A stretch of DNA of 64,000 nucleotides from Acinetobacter tibetensis (GTDB lineage: Bacteria > Pseudomonadota > Gammaproteobacteria > Pseudomonadales > Moraxellaceae), in the NCBI RefSeq assembly GCF_023824315.1, contig NZ_CP098732.1, forward strand, positions 1,612,001 through 1,676,000, in the 5' to 3' direction. The notes below the pieces were generated by a model. The model was not told the DNA's origin. It made no database searches and was given only the letters and a program-made list of their open reading frames with translations. The first letter of the stretch is position 1, and the number at the start of each line of letters is the position of its first letter. Both the position numbers and the translations under genes were made by a program. Positions 53,714-62,718 of this stretch are shown piece by piece.

Positions 53714-56494
53714 ATGACCAGTATTCCATTTGTGGAACTCCAAAGTTCGACTGCTCCAGTCACCGTGAGCACAAAAACCACCTGTCCGTACTGTGGCGTG
53801 GGTTGTGGTGTAGTCGCACATGTTAAACATACGGCGCACGGTCAAGTTGTTAGTGTAGAGGGGGATGTGTCACATCCCTCCAACTATGGAAAATTGTGTA
53901 TTAAAGGCAGTAATTTGGCGGATACCATCGGGTTAGAAACGCGTTTATTACAGCCCATGCTCGGAAGAAATACACAGCAAAAAATAACAACTTGGGATAC
54001 CGCACTCAATCAAATTGCGCAGCAATTCCAAACCTGTATAGAGCAATATGGGGCTGAAAGCATCGCATTTTATGTATCGGGGCAATTACTGACCGAAGAT
54101 TACTATGTGGTGAATAAGTTTGTGAAAGGCTACTTAGGGACAGCCAATATTGATACCAATTCCCGTCTATGTATGTCGTCTGCTGTGGCAGCACATAAAC
54201 GGGCTTTTGGTGAAGACATTGTTCCTGCCAGTTATCAGGATTTTGAACAAACGGATATGGTGGTTCTGGTTGGTTCAAATACAGCATGGTGCCATCCCGT
54301 ATTGTATCAACGGATTATGCAAGCCAAAGCTGAACGCGATATTTTTGTGGTTGTGGTTGATCCGCGTTTTACCAGTACTTGTGAACAAGCCGATTTACAT
54401 TTGCCAATCTTACCGGGGCAAGATATCGCTCTATTTAATGGACTCCTGCAATATTTGCATCAACATGGATGTGCAGATCAATCCTTTATTGATGCATATA
54501 CGCAAGGCATTGAAGCTGCTTTGCAGAGCAGCCAAGCAGAACAAAATCCAGAAGATGTCGCCCAACAAACAGGAATTACACTAGATAAATTACAACAGTT
54601 TTATGCCAAATTTGCACAGACTGAACGAGTAATGACCTTATTTTCAATGGGGGTCAATCAGTCTTCACAAGGCGTGAATAAAGCCAATGCCATTACCAAT
54701 TGCCATTTATATAGTGGGAAAATTGGTAAAGTTGGGGCAGCACCATTTTCAATGACAGGTCAGCCGAATGCGATGGGTGGCCGTGAAGTGGGTGGTTTAG
54801 CCAATATGTTGGCAGCTCATTTAGATATTGATAATCCTCAACATCAGCAATTGGTACAAAACTTTTGGCAAAGTCCAGTCATTGCCAAATCTGCTGGATT
54901 AAAAGCAGTTGATTTATTTGAAGCCGTTGAAAGTGGCAAAATTAAAGCACTTTGGATTATGGCCACCAATCCCGTGGTGAGTTTACCCAATGCAGATCAG
55001 GTCAAACGTGCCTTAGAAAAATGTCCTTTTGTGGTGGTTTCGGATATTTGCCAAAACACCGATACGACAGCATTTGCCGATGTTTTACTGCCTGCTTTAG
55101 GCTGGGGAGAAAAAGATGGCACAGTAACCAATTCTGAGCGACGTATTTCCAGACAACGTGCATTTTTAGATGCACCGGGAATTGCCAAAGCAGACTGGTG
55201 GACAGTTTCGCAAGTGGCAAAAAGAATGGGATTCTCTGGTTTTAATTTTGAAAATGTCAGTGAAATTTTTAGCGAGCATGCACAACTTTCAGCCAGTGAA
55301 AATGTACCCTTAGCACAACGTGATGAATCAAAGACCTTCCGTTATTTTAATTTACAAGGTTTAACAGGGCTAACAGGACAAGAATACGATGATCTCAACC
55401 CCATTCAGTGGCCAGTATGGGATAAACAGCAGTCCATTGAAACGGTACGACAGATCTATTCCAATGGGCAATTTAGCCATCCTGATGGTAAAGCCAAATT
55501 TATTGCTGTAGAAAACATTGCTCCTGTAAATGCCTGTACCAGTGAATATCCTCTGGCTTTGAACACGGGTCGTATCCGTGATCAGTGGCATACCATGAGT
55601 CGAACAGGATTATCGGCCAACTTAAGTACGCATCGTGCAGAACCATTTTGTGAGATTCATGCGCAGGATGCTTTGAAATATGGCTTGAAAGAAGGTGACT
55701 TGGTCGAAGTTGCATCGACTTGGGGACGCTGTGTTTTAAAAACTGCTATTTCTCAAGGTATTCGTCGTGGGCAAGTTTTTGCCCCCATCCATTGGAACGA
55801 TCAGGTCGCTTCAGATGCCCGCATTGGTCGCGTGGTCAATCCTGTGGTAGATGCTATTTCAGGTGAGCCAGAATTTAAGCACACACCCGTGATGCTGCAA
55901 CCTTTTTATACGCAATGGCAGGGCGTATTTTATGCCCGCAATGAGTACGCCGCTATGGTCAAGGCCTCTATAGAGGCCTGTGTGTGGTGGACCAAAGTGA
56001 CCACTGCCAAAGCTGTTCGTTATGAACTGGCAGATCGCCGTAAATACGATGACATTACCAAACATTTAAAAGAACTTTTACCATTTCAAGATGAAAGTTT
56101 TGAATGGCTAAATGTCGATGATCATTCGGCACAAATCAGTCATAGCATCGTCTTAAAAGATGGCATTCTGATTGCCAGTTTATATATTGCCCCACGTGCT
56201 TTATTGCCAGACCGAGATTGGGTTGCAGGGTTATTTAAGCGTGAGCGATTGAGTGCCATGCATCGTAAAGCATTATTGGCGGGTCAACCGATTTCGATGA
56301 ACAACAATGAAGGCCCATTGGTGTGTAGTTGCTTCAAAGTGGGTAAAAATCGAATTATTGAAACCATTAAAGAGAAAAACATTAGCAATGAAAAGCAAGT
56401 TACAGCTTGCTTAAAAGCTGGAGGCAATTGTGGTTCTTGCTTACCTGAAATTCGCGGCTTAATTAAAGCCTGTCAAACGGAGGATGTGGAATGA
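53714..56494 (+). CDS. nasA: Assimilatory nitrate reductase, molybdopterin catalytic subunit
   Basis: A 926-residue cytosolic enzyme reducing nitrate to nitrite. The N-terminal [4Fe-4S] site is CPYCGVGCGV with a fourth Cys in KLCIKG. The bis-MGD binding core follows (SRLCMSSAVAAHKRAFGED, VLVGSNTAWCHPV, GQPNAMGGREVGGL, NTGRIRDQWHTMSRTG). The C-terminal 60 residues form a BFD-like [2Fe-2S] domain (CSCFKVGKNRI, CLKAGGNCGSC), as in cyanobacterial-unlike NasA of Klebsiella type. It needs the Mo cofactor made by the neighbouring moa/moe/mob genes. The symbol follows Klebsiella usage. Confidence 0.95.
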   Translation: MTSIPFVELQSSTAPVTVSTKTTCPYCGVGCGVVAHVKHTAHGQVVSVEGDVSHPSNYGKLCIKGSNLADTIGLETRLLQPMLGRNTQQKITTWDTALNQIAQQFQTCIEQYGAESIAFYVSGQLLTEDYYVVNKFVKGYLGTANIDTNSRLCMSSAVAAHKRAFGEDIVPASYQDFEQTDMVVLVGSNTAWCHPVLYQRIMQAKAERDIFVVVVDPRFTSTCEQADLHLPILPGQDIALFNGLLQYLHQHGCADQSFIDAYTQGIEAALQSSQAEQNPEDVAQQTGITLDKLQQFYAKFAQTERVMTLFSMGVNQSSQGVNKANAITNCHLYSGKIGKVGAAPFSMTGQPNAMGGREVGGLANMLAAHLDIDNPQHQQLVQNFWQSPVIAKSAGLKAVDLFEAVESGKIKALWIMATNPVVSLPNADQVKRALEKCPFVVVSDICQNTDTTAFADVLLPALGWGEKDGTVTNSERRISRQRAFLDAPGIAKADWWTVSQVAKRMGFSGFNFENVSEIFSEHAQLSASENVPLAQRDESKTFRYFNLQGLTGLTGQEYDDLNPIQWPVWDKQQSIETVRQIYSNGQFSHPDGKAKFIAVENIAPVNACTSEYPLALNTGRIRDQWHTMSRTGLSANLSTHRAEPFCEIHAQDALKYGLKEGDLVEVASTWGRCVLKTAISQGIRRGQVFAPIHWNDQVASDARIGRVVNPVVDAISGEPEFKHTPVMLQPFYTQWQGVFYARNEYAAMVKASIEACVWWTKVTTAKAVRYELADRRKYDDITKHLKELLPFQDESFEWLNVDDHSAQISHSIVLKDGILIASLYIAPRALLPDRDWVAGLFKRERLSAMHRKALLAGQPISMNNNEGPLVCSCFKVGKNRIIETIKEKNISNEKQVTACLKAGGNCGSCLPEIRGLIKACQTEDVE

Positions 56495-57102
56495 TTCAAA
56501 CTTATCCTGCCACTGATCTTGTCATTCTTGCAGGAGGACAAGCGCGACGTATGAATGGGATGAATAAACTTTTACAAACCTTTGATGATCAGATTCAACT
56601 TTTAAAAATTCATCAAACCCTAAAGCATAAAGTGAATTCTATCTGGGTGAATAGTCATCGTGACTATTCACTTTACCGCGCATTGGTACCGAGCATTGCC
56701 TATTATCAAGATGAGGAATCTGGATTTTTAGGTCCACTGATGGGCATGAAAAGCGCTTGGACACATGTCTCATCGGACTATGTTCTATTTATTCCGTGTG
56801 ATGTGACCTATATTCCATCCCGTGTGCTTGAGAAACTTCACACCGTACTGGCAAAAAACGCACAGGCAGAAGTAGCTTATGTTGAACTGAATGGACGCGC
56901 ACTATATCCGTTCTGTTTGTTAAAGCGTAGTGCACTAAAGCAACTACAACAGCATATCGAACTAAAACAGTTCAGTCTGAAAAAGTGTTTTGCTGAACTG
57001 CACCCTCAAGTCGCAAGGTTTAATCATAAAAACCTATTTTTTCACAGTATTAACTCACTCGATGAACTACAACAGTACCAACAATTAAAATTTCTTAACT
57101 AA
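56491..57102 (+). CDS. mobA: Molybdenum cofactor guanylyltransferase
   Basis: A 203-residue nucleotidyltransferase that attaches GMP to molybdopterin to form MGD, the cofactor of NasA. The N-terminal LVILAGGQARRMNGMNKLL is the GTP/Mg signature, followed by GFLGPLMGMKSAW and FIPCDVTYIP. Its ATG overlaps the stop codon of nasA by four bases, so cofactor maturation is translationally coupled to the enzyme. Shorter variant strings of the second half are normal for the family. Confidence 0.92.
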   Translation: MIQTYPATDLVILAGGQARRMNGMNKLLQTFDDQIQLLKIHQTLKHKVNSIWVNSHRDYSLYRALVPSIAYYQDEESGFLGPLMGMKSAWTHVSSDYVLFIPCDVTYIPSRVLEKLHTVLAKNAQAEVAYVELNGRALYPFCLLKRSALKQLQQHIELKQFSLKKCFAELHPQVARFNHKNLFFHSINSLDELQQYQQLKFLN

Positions 57103-57121
57103 ACCCAGAGATAGCACAAAG

Positions 57122-57138
57122 TTGGAACACTTATTGCT
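57122..57138 (+). promoter_or_regulatory. Putative sigma-54 promoter of the moaA operon
   Basis: TTGGAACACTTATTGCT matches the -24/-12 consensus at 11 of 13 positions with exact GG-N10-GC spacing, giving a predicted start about 80 nt before moaA. Confidence 0.65.
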
Positions 57139-57156
57139 ACTTAATTCATAGTTATT

Positions 57157-57201
57157 AGCACAATGAAAGTGCAATCAGTAAATAAGCACAATCTTTGTGC
57201 A
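57157..57201 (+). promoter_or_regulatory. Two GCAC-N7-GTGC palindromes in the moaA leader
   Basis: AGCACAATGAAAGTGCA (57157-57173) and GCACAATCTTTGTGC (57186-57200) share the dyad GCAC-N7-GTGC, the core geometry of NtrC sites. They lie downstream of the predicted sigma-54 start, so they may be binding sites for a second role, such as repression, or they may form small RNA hairpins. Confidence 0.4.
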
Positions 57202-57230
57202 CTCGGTCATTCCCACATGGAATAACACGC

Positions 57231-58241
57231 ATGACAGTATCTATGGTAGAAACCCGTGCTGCATTTATAGATCAATTTGGTCGCAGCAAGCGTAAACTTA
57301 GAATTTCAGTGACAGATCGCTGTAATTTTAAGTGTGTCTATTGCATGCCTGAACATCCTGAGTGGATGAAGAAACATCAAATTTTGAGTTTTGAGGCATT
57401 GTTTCAGTTTTGCCAATTTATGGTGCAAAACGGGATTGAACATATTCGTATTACAGGTGGGGAACCTTTAATGCGTCAGGGTGTAGTGCATTTTGTTGCT
57501 GAGTTACAAAAGCTGAAAAAAATCGGACTGAAACAAATTTCGATGACCAGCAATGGTCATTACTTAAAAAAATATGCGCAAGATTTAAAACGTGCAGGGC
57601 TAGACAATATTAATGTCAGTTTAGACAGTTTAGATGCGGCACAGTTCTTTCAGCTCACCCAAAAACAACTTCAGCCTGTATTGGAAGGCATTCAGGCGGC
57701 TTTAGACGTCGGTTTACCAATTAAAATCAATAGCGTACTGATACAAGGAAAAAATGAAGATCAAATTATTCCCTTGGTGCAATGGGCAAAAGACCTCGCT
57801 ATTCCACTGCGTTTTATTGAATTTATGCCTTTAGATGGAGACCGACACTGGAACGCTGACCATGTGGTCAGTGAACAGCAAATTTTAGATACGCTTGCAA
57901 CCAAATTCAGCATAAAACCTTTAACAGGCAATACTCGAAGCCCAGCCAGACAGTATTGGGTCGATGGGCATCAAATCGGGATTATCTCCACCATTACCCA
58001 TGCTTTTTGTGGTGAATGCGATCGTGTCCGACTGACTGCTCAAGGTGAATTTTATAACTGTCTATTTGCCACACAAGGGCTAGCGCTTAAAACTGAAATT
58101 GAGCAACTTCAGACGAAACAAAATGCAAGTCTGTTACAGCAGAAACTTGAATCTTATATCTGGAACAAAAAAGCGGGGTTTCATGCCATTCAGGCACAGC
58201 AAACCTATAGAAAAATTAGTATGCACATGATCGGAGGTTAA
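57231..58241 (+). CDS. moaA: GTP 3',8-cyclase
   Basis: A 336-residue radical-SAM enzyme, first in Mo cofactor synthesis. The N-terminal cluster motif is CNFKCVYC within ISVTDRCNFKCVYCMPE, with ITGGEPLMRQG for SAM. The C-terminal cluster cysteines are in FCGECDRVRL and NCLF. The ATG at 57231 has GGAA nine bases upstream; an ATG at 57243 and a codon at 57195 are alternatives. It heads a run of moaA-moaD-moaE-moaC/B-moeA-modABC. Confidence 0.95.
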   Translation: MTVSMVETRAAFIDQFGRSKRKLRISVTDRCNFKCVYCMPEHPEWMKKHQILSFEALFQFCQFMVQNGIEHIRITGGEPLMRQGVVHFVAELQKLKKIGLKQISMTSNGHYLKKYAQDLKRAGLDNINVSLDSLDAAQFFQLTQKQLQPVLEGIQAALDVGLPIKINSVLIQGKNEDQIIPLVQWAKDLAIPLRFIEFMPLDGDRHWNADHVVSEQQILDTLATKFSIKPLTGNTRSPARQYWVDGHQIGIISTITHAFCGECDRVRLTAQGEFYNCLFATQGLALKTEIEQLQTKQNASLLQQKLESYIWNKKAGFHAIQAQQTYRKISMHMIGG

Positions 58242-58242
58242 T

Positions 58243-58506
58243 ATGTTGCAATCAAATTCAACCATCCAAATTAAAATTGAAGCTTATGGTGCAGTTGAAA
58301 AATTATTGCCTGCAAATCTTGTGATTTACAGCCCACCCCATAGTGATATCGGGGCAGCCTTAAGCCAAGTCATGACACTTTATCCTGAAGCAAAAAACCT
58401 GATTGAACGCTGTGCTTGCGCAGTGGGTGAAGACATTATCCCGCGTCATTTCGTTATTGAACATGCAATGACCCTCGTATTGCTATCGCCAGTGGCGGGA
58501 GGTTAA
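58243..58506 (+). CDS. moaD: Molybdopterin synthase small subunit
   Basis: An 87-residue ubiquitin-like sulfur carrier ending in the essential Gly-Gly (LLSPVAGG), which MoeB adenylates and thiolates. Length and the central MTLVLLSPVAGG fit MoaD. The start is one base after the moaA stop codon, suggesting coupled translation. A MoeB gene for its activation is not in the window. Confidence 0.93.
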   Translation: MLQSNSTIQIKIEAYGAVEKLLPANLVIYSPPHSDIGAALSQVMTLYPEAKNLIERCACAVGEDIIPRHFVIEHAMTLVLLSPVAGG

Positions 58507-58511
58507 GTCTG

Positions 58512-59042
58512 ATGAGCCTGAAAAATTTCCCACGAGTTCAAACCACCGCATTAACGCAAAGTGATTTTGATGGTATTCAACATTTTCCTGAATGTGGTGG
58601 TATTGGCATCTTTATCGGGACAGTACGTAATCACCATGAAGGCAAAGCGGTCAAAGCATTGAAATATACCGCTTATGCACCCGTTGCCGAAAAAATGATT
58701 CGTGCCATTGAGCAAGACATTCAAGCTAAATATCAAGTGTCTTATGTTCGGGTGGTTCACCGCATTGGTGCTTTAGATATTGGCGATACTGCAATTATTG
58801 CCATGGCTTATGCAGCACATCGCCGAGAAGCCTTCCAAGCCTGTGAAGAAGCAGTGGAACGGGTTAAGCATGAAGTCCCTGTCTGGAAAGAAGAGTTTTA
58901 TGCAGATGGTTCGAGTCAATATGTAGAAGGTTGCTGTATCCGTAAAGATTATGAGGATGTAATCCCCGAAACAACGCCTGTTCAGTCACATACTCATCAT
59001 GGATCATGTTCACACCATCAAACAAAAATGGCTTCTGTTTAA
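58512..59042 (+). CDS. moaE: Molybdopterin synthase large subunit, with His-rich tail
   Basis: A 176-residue MoaE that, with MoaD, converts cyclic pyranopterin monophosphate to molybdopterin. The core IGIFIGTVRNHHEGKAVKAL, VVHRIGALDIGDTAIIA, and VPVWKEEFYADGSSQYVEG contain the catalytic Lys (WKEEF). It is about 25 residues longer than E. coli MoaE (150), the extra length being a His/Cys-rich tail (SHTHHGSCSHHQTK) that might bind metal. AAGTCTG gives only a weak ribosome-binding site 5 bp after moaD. Confidence 0.93.
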   Translation: MSLKNFPRVQTTALTQSDFDGIQHFPECGGIGIFIGTVRNHHEGKAVKALKYTAYAPVAEKMIRAIEQDIQAKYQVSYVRVVHRIGALDIGDTAIIAMAYAAHRREAFQACEEAVERVKHEVPVWKEEFYADGSSQYVEGCCIRKDYEDVIPETTPVQSHTHHGSCSHHQTKMASV

Positions 59043-59064
59043 TATTTAGCAATAGGAAAGCGTC

Positions 59065-59988
59065 ATGAAAAATGTAGGCATGAAAGCCGAAAGCTATAGA
59101 ACCGCAGTAGCAACAGGTATTTTGTATGCGCCTGCACATTGTATTGAACTGCTCCGTAATGGCAATACTGAAAAGGGCGATGCACTAAAAACTGCCCGTA
59201 TCGCAGGAATTCTTGCAGCAAAGCGTACCGATGAACTGATTCCCTTGTGTCATCCCTTACCTATTTACCGTGCAGATGTGGAATATGAACTATTCGAGCA
59301 ACATGTCTTCATTACAGCAACAGTTGAAACGATTGGTCCAACAGGCGTGGAAATGGAGGCATTAACCGCGGTGAGTCTAGCGGGATTAACACTCTATGAC
59401 ATGCTCAAACCACATTGCGAACCAGAAGATTTATGCTTAGACCAATGTAAACTGGCGAAGAAAAAAGGGGGCAAGTCTCATTATACTCGCGCGCTAAAAG
59501 ATGCCATTCCTGCTTCAATCATTGTCCTCTCCGATACGGTTGCCGCAGGCAAAAAGCCAGATACCGCAGGCTTAAATGTGTTGGAAATCCTTCAGGAAGC
59601 CAATTTTAAAGAGATTGCGTATCAGGTGATTCCAGACAGTCCTGAACAACTGTTGGCATTAATCGAACAGCAAAAAAATCATTATCCTCTTATTCTGACC
59701 GTGGGTGGAACGGGGCTTGGTCCGAAAGATCTTACCGTAGAAACCTTACAGCCATTAATGAAACGTGAAATTCCGGGGTTAATGGAAGCCTCTCGGAGTT
59801 TTGGTCAGAAACGCACACCTTATGCAGCGCTTAGCCGTGGTGTTGCAGGTTATATCGACCAGAGTTTAGTGATCACTTTACCGGGAAGCCGTCAGGGTGC
59901 GAAAGAATCCCTCATTGCAATTCAACCTGCATTAATTCATCTGTTTGATGTACAGAAAAATATTCCCCATGCAGGAGGGTATCAATAA
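59065..59988 (+). CDS. moaC: MoaC-MoaB fusion: cyclic pyranopterin monophosphate synthase plus MPT adenylyltransferase-like domain
   Basis: A 307-residue fusion. Residues 1-155 are MoaC (KTARIAGILAAKRTDELIPL, CHPLPI, ETIGPTGVEMEALTAVSLAG, GLTLYDMLK), which makes cPMP. Residues ~165-307 are a MoaB/Mog domain (IIVLSDTVAAGKKPDTAG, VGGTGLGPKDLTVET, GRQ-type tail LPGSRQGAKESL). Both domains look intact with their glycine-rich motifs. Such fusions are known in several proteobacteria. The stop codon overlaps the moeA start (TAATG). It sits 22 bp after moaE, with AGGAAAG upstream. Confidence 0.92.
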   Translation: MKNVGMKAESYRTAVATGILYAPAHCIELLRNGNTEKGDALKTARIAGILAAKRTDELIPLCHPLPIYRADVEYELFEQHVFITATVETIGPTGVEMEALTAVSLAGLTLYDMLKPHCEPEDLCLDQCKLAKKKGGKSHYTRALKDAIPASIIVLSDTVAAGKKPDTAGLNVLEILQEANFKEIAYQVIPDSPEQLLALIEQQKNHYPLILTVGGTGLGPKDLTVETLQPLMKREIPGLMEASRSFGQKRTPYAALSRGVAGYIDQSLVITLPGSRQGAKESLIAIQPALIHLFDVQKNIPHAGGYQ

Positions 59989-61214
59989 TGTCGGGTTGTG
60001 GTGCTGAAACAGGATTGATGAGTGTAGATCAAGCCCTTGCGACTATTGTAGATCGGGTTCATGCATTAGCCAGTGAAAGTATTCCATTGCGACAGGCATT
60101 GAATCGATACTTAGCAGCAGATATTCACTCTGAAATTGATTTGCCCTTGTTTAGTCAAAGTGCGGTTGATGGTTATGCCATATGCAGCAATCAGTCAGTC
60201 CTAGAGAATTCCAAGTTTGAATTGATTGGTGAAATCCGTGCGGGGCAAGATCAAAACTTGCAACTTGAAAATGGACAGGCACTACGTATTTTCACAGGCG
60301 CAAAAATCCCTGAAGGTACAACAACCGTTGCACGGCAAGAAATTGTCACACCATTGAGTCCTGATCAAATTCAAATCAATATCGCCTTAGAAATGCATGC
60401 CGATATTCGTGATATAGGAGAAGAATTGAGTCGTGGACAATTACTGGCAAACCAAGGACAGCATTTAAGTGTTGGGGCAATCGCTGCACTGGCGATGGCA
60501 GGAGTTCAACAGGTTGAGGTCTATCAATTTCCCAAAGTTGCTGTGGTCATTACTGGAGATGAAGTCGCTAAATCGATAGATGATTTTAGTACGGGAAAAA
60601 TTTTTGATGCGAATGCCCCGTTAATCCAAGCATGGTTTGAACAACAGCAGCAAAACGTCAACATTTATCATGTCGAAGATACCGAACTGGCGCTACAACA
60701 ATTGATTCAACAACTCAAACAAGAGTGTGACGTGATTTTGACCACAGGTGGGGTTTCGGTCGGAGACTATGACTTTGTGCGACCTGTGGCATTAGCGCAA
60801 GGCTTTCAGCAAATCTTTTGGAAAGTGAAACAGAAACCCGGTAAACCGATGCTATTTGCAGAATATCAGCGGTCATCAGGCGACTTTTGTTATTTATTAG
60901 GACTGCCGGGTAATCCTGCTGCTGTATTTGTTGGTATGCAAATTTATGCCTCAACCTTATTACAGGCATTGCAAGGGCAGCCCAAGTTACCTAATTGGTT
61001 CAGTGCAACTCTGAAACAATCGGTTAAAAGTGATTCGAGAGAACGTTTTCTAAGAATGTATGCTTATTTTGAACAAGGGCAATTATGGGTCGAAAATTTA
61101 TCGAAACAGCAATCACATATGTTGAGTAATTTGATGAGTGCCAATTGTTTGATTCGAATACCCGAAAATCAGGTTTTAAGTGCAGGATCAACGGTACAAG
61201 GGCTTTTCCTTTAA
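59988..61214 (+). CDS. moeA: Molybdopterin molybdenumtransferase
   Basis: A 408-residue MoeA that inserts molybdate into adenylylated molybdopterin. The family motifs are QSAVDGYAI near the N-terminus, IFTGAKIPEGT, VVITGDEV, ILTTGGVSVGDYDFV and GLPGNPAAVFVG. Length matches E. coli MoeA (411). Its ATG shares one base with the stop of the moaC/B fusion, so the two are translationally coupled. Confidence 0.94.
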   Translation: MSGCGAETGLMSVDQALATIVDRVHALASESIPLRQALNRYLAADIHSEIDLPLFSQSAVDGYAICSNQSVLENSKFELIGEIRAGQDQNLQLENGQALRIFTGAKIPEGTTTVARQEIVTPLSPDQIQINIALEMHADIRDIGEELSRGQLLANQGQHLSVGAIAALAMAGVQQVEVYQFPKVAVVITGDEVAKSIDDFSTGKIFDANAPLIQAWFEQQQQNVNIYHVEDTELALQQLIQQLKQECDVILTTGGVSVGDYDFVRPVALAQGFQQIFWKVKQKPGKPMLFAEYQRSSGDFCYLLGLPGNPAAVFVGMQIYASTLLQALQGQPKLPNWFSATLKQSVKSDSRERFLRMYAYFEQGQLWVENLSKQQSHMLSNLMSANCLIRIPENQVLSAGSTVQGLFL

Positions 61215-61256
61215 CTTCACGATAAGATCATCTCTAAATGGAGGAGTTGTCATTCA

Positions 61257-62021
61257 ATGAAAATTAAACATGTATTCATGATTGTCATAGCCTCTATTTT
61301 GAGTATTCCTACACATGCCAATACGGTAAAAGTCTATGCCGCAGCTAGTTTAACCAATGCTTTAACTGATATTTCCAAACAGTATCAAGCACAATATCCA
61401 AAAACTAAAATTGTGCCTGTGTTTGGTGCATCTTCTGCCTTAGCCAAACAGATAGAAGCGGGAGCAAGTAGCGATATCTATTTCTCTGCGGATCTAGACT
61501 GGATGAATTATCTGGTACAAAAACAGAAAATTAGCGGTAAGCAAGTCCGTCCTTTTTTATTGAATCAATTGGTGACAATTAGCCCGCGTCAATTAAATAT
61601 TCCGTTTCAAGCCAAACCACAATTTAACTTTGCAGGGGCATTTCAGGGATACCTGTGTACAGGGCAAATGGAATCGGTTCCTGCGGGGAAATATGCCAAG
61701 CAAAGTTTAATTAAACTGAATTGGTTGAATGCGTTGAAAGGTCGAATTGTAGGAACTGATGATGTGCGCGCTGCTTTGGCATTTGTTGAACGTGGGGAAT
61801 GTGCTGTTGGAATTGTCTATAAAACTGACGCACTCATTAGCCAGAAAGTTAAAATTATTGGGACTTTCCCAGCCAATTCACACCATCCGATTATTTATCC
61901 CATTGCACTGACTCAGCAAGGCGTAGCAAATCAGGATGCCAGACTATTTGAACAATATGTGCGTACTAACAGTCAAGCAAAGCAAATTTTTCAACGCTAT
62001 GGTTTTGTTTTAAAACAATAG
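61257..62021 (+). CDS. modA: Molybdate ABC transporter, periplasmic binding protein
   Basis: A 254-residue protein with an N-terminal signal peptide ending near THA (residue ~21), hence periplasmic. The mature start VKVYAAASLTNALTDISKQY and FGASSALAKQIEAGASSDIYFSAD (quoted in part as GASSALAKQIEAGA) are ModA hallmarks, with the oxyanion-binding Ser residues. GGAGGAG stands 13-8 bp before the ATG. It delivers molybdate to ModB/ModC for the pathway encoded just upstream. Confidence 0.94.
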   Translation: MKIKHVFMIVIASILSIPTHANTVKVYAAASLTNALTDISKQYQAQYPKTKIVPVFGASSALAKQIEAGASSDIYFSADLDWMNYLVQKQKISGKQVRPFLLNQLVTISPRQLNIPFQAKPQFNFAGAFQGYLCTGQMESVPAGKYAKQSLIKLNWLNALKGRIVGTDDVRAALAFVERGECAVGIVYKTDALISQKVKIIGTFPANSHHPIIYPIALTQQGVANQDARLFEQYVRTNSQAKQIFQRYGFVLKQ

Positions 62022-62031
62022 GACTGAATCC

Positions 62032-62715
62032 ATGTTAAGCCCAGAGGAACTCAGTGCATTATATTTATCAGCCAAAGTCGCGTTATTTGCGACCTTGCTG
62101 AGTTTGCCTTTTGCCATTGCTTTGGCTTGGGTTTTAGCACGTTATGAGTTTCGGTTTAAATTTTTGTTAGAAGCCATCTTACAAATGCCAATGGTCTTAC
62201 CGCCCGTAGTTTTGGGCTATTTACTCTTGGTTTTATTTGGGCAACAAGGCTGGATTGGGCGCTACTTAAATGAACTGGGTATTCAAGTGGTTTTTAACTG
62301 GAAAGGCGCCGTACTCGCCTCGATGATTGTGGCTTTTCCCTTGATGGTACAACCCATTCGTCTGTCTTTTCAATTGATTAATCAACAGCTTGAACAAGTG
62401 GCGGCAACTTTAGGAGCAAGCCCGATACGGGTGTTTTGTAGTATTAGTTTACCTTTGGCAATTCCCGGCATCATTATTGGGAGCATCTTATGTTTTAGCC
62501 GTAGTCTGGGTGAGTTTGGGGCAACCATTACTTTTGTTGGCAATATTCCAGACGAAACACGCACGATACCGATTGCAATTTATTCATTTCTGCAACAACC
62601 CAACGGTGAAGAAATGGCAATGCGCTTAGTTGCACTTTCTATCCTGTTGGCCTTTAGTGCATTAATTGCCAATTATGTGATTTTGCAGAAATATCAAAAA
62701 CGATTAGGAGTTTAA
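62032..62715 (+). CDS. modB: Molybdate ABC transporter, permease
   Basis: A 227-residue inner-membrane permease with five to six helices. The ABC coupling loop reads EQVAATLGASPIRVFCSISLPLAIPGI (the EAA motif, seen in AATLGASPIRVF and LPLAIPGI). LQMPMVLPPVVLGYLLL is typical of ModB. It follows modA by 10 bp and modC begins 3 bp after its stop. Confidence 0.93.
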   Translation: MLSPEELSALYLSAKVALFATLLSLPFAIALAWVLARYEFRFKFLLEAILQMPMVLPPVVLGYLLLVLFGQQGWIGRYLNELGIQVVFNWKGAVLASMIVAFPLMVQPIRLSFQLINQQLEQVAATLGASPIRVFCSISLPLAIPGIIIGSILCFSRSLGEFGATITFVGNIPDETRTIPIAIYSFLQQPNGEEMAMRLVALSILLAFSALIANYVILQKYQKRLGV

Positions 62716-62718
62716 GTC

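Noticed and set aside
54150..54584. 144-codon plus-strand ORF with hydrophobic stretches
   Set aside because: It lies wholly inside nasA in another frame, whose own frame is a complete molybdoenzyme; no independent start signal.
57157..57201. Reading the paired palindromes before moaA as ANTAR hairpins or a Moco riboswitch
   Set aside because: The loops do not both carry A1 and G4, and the short leader lacks the conserved multi-stem fold of the known Moco RNA.
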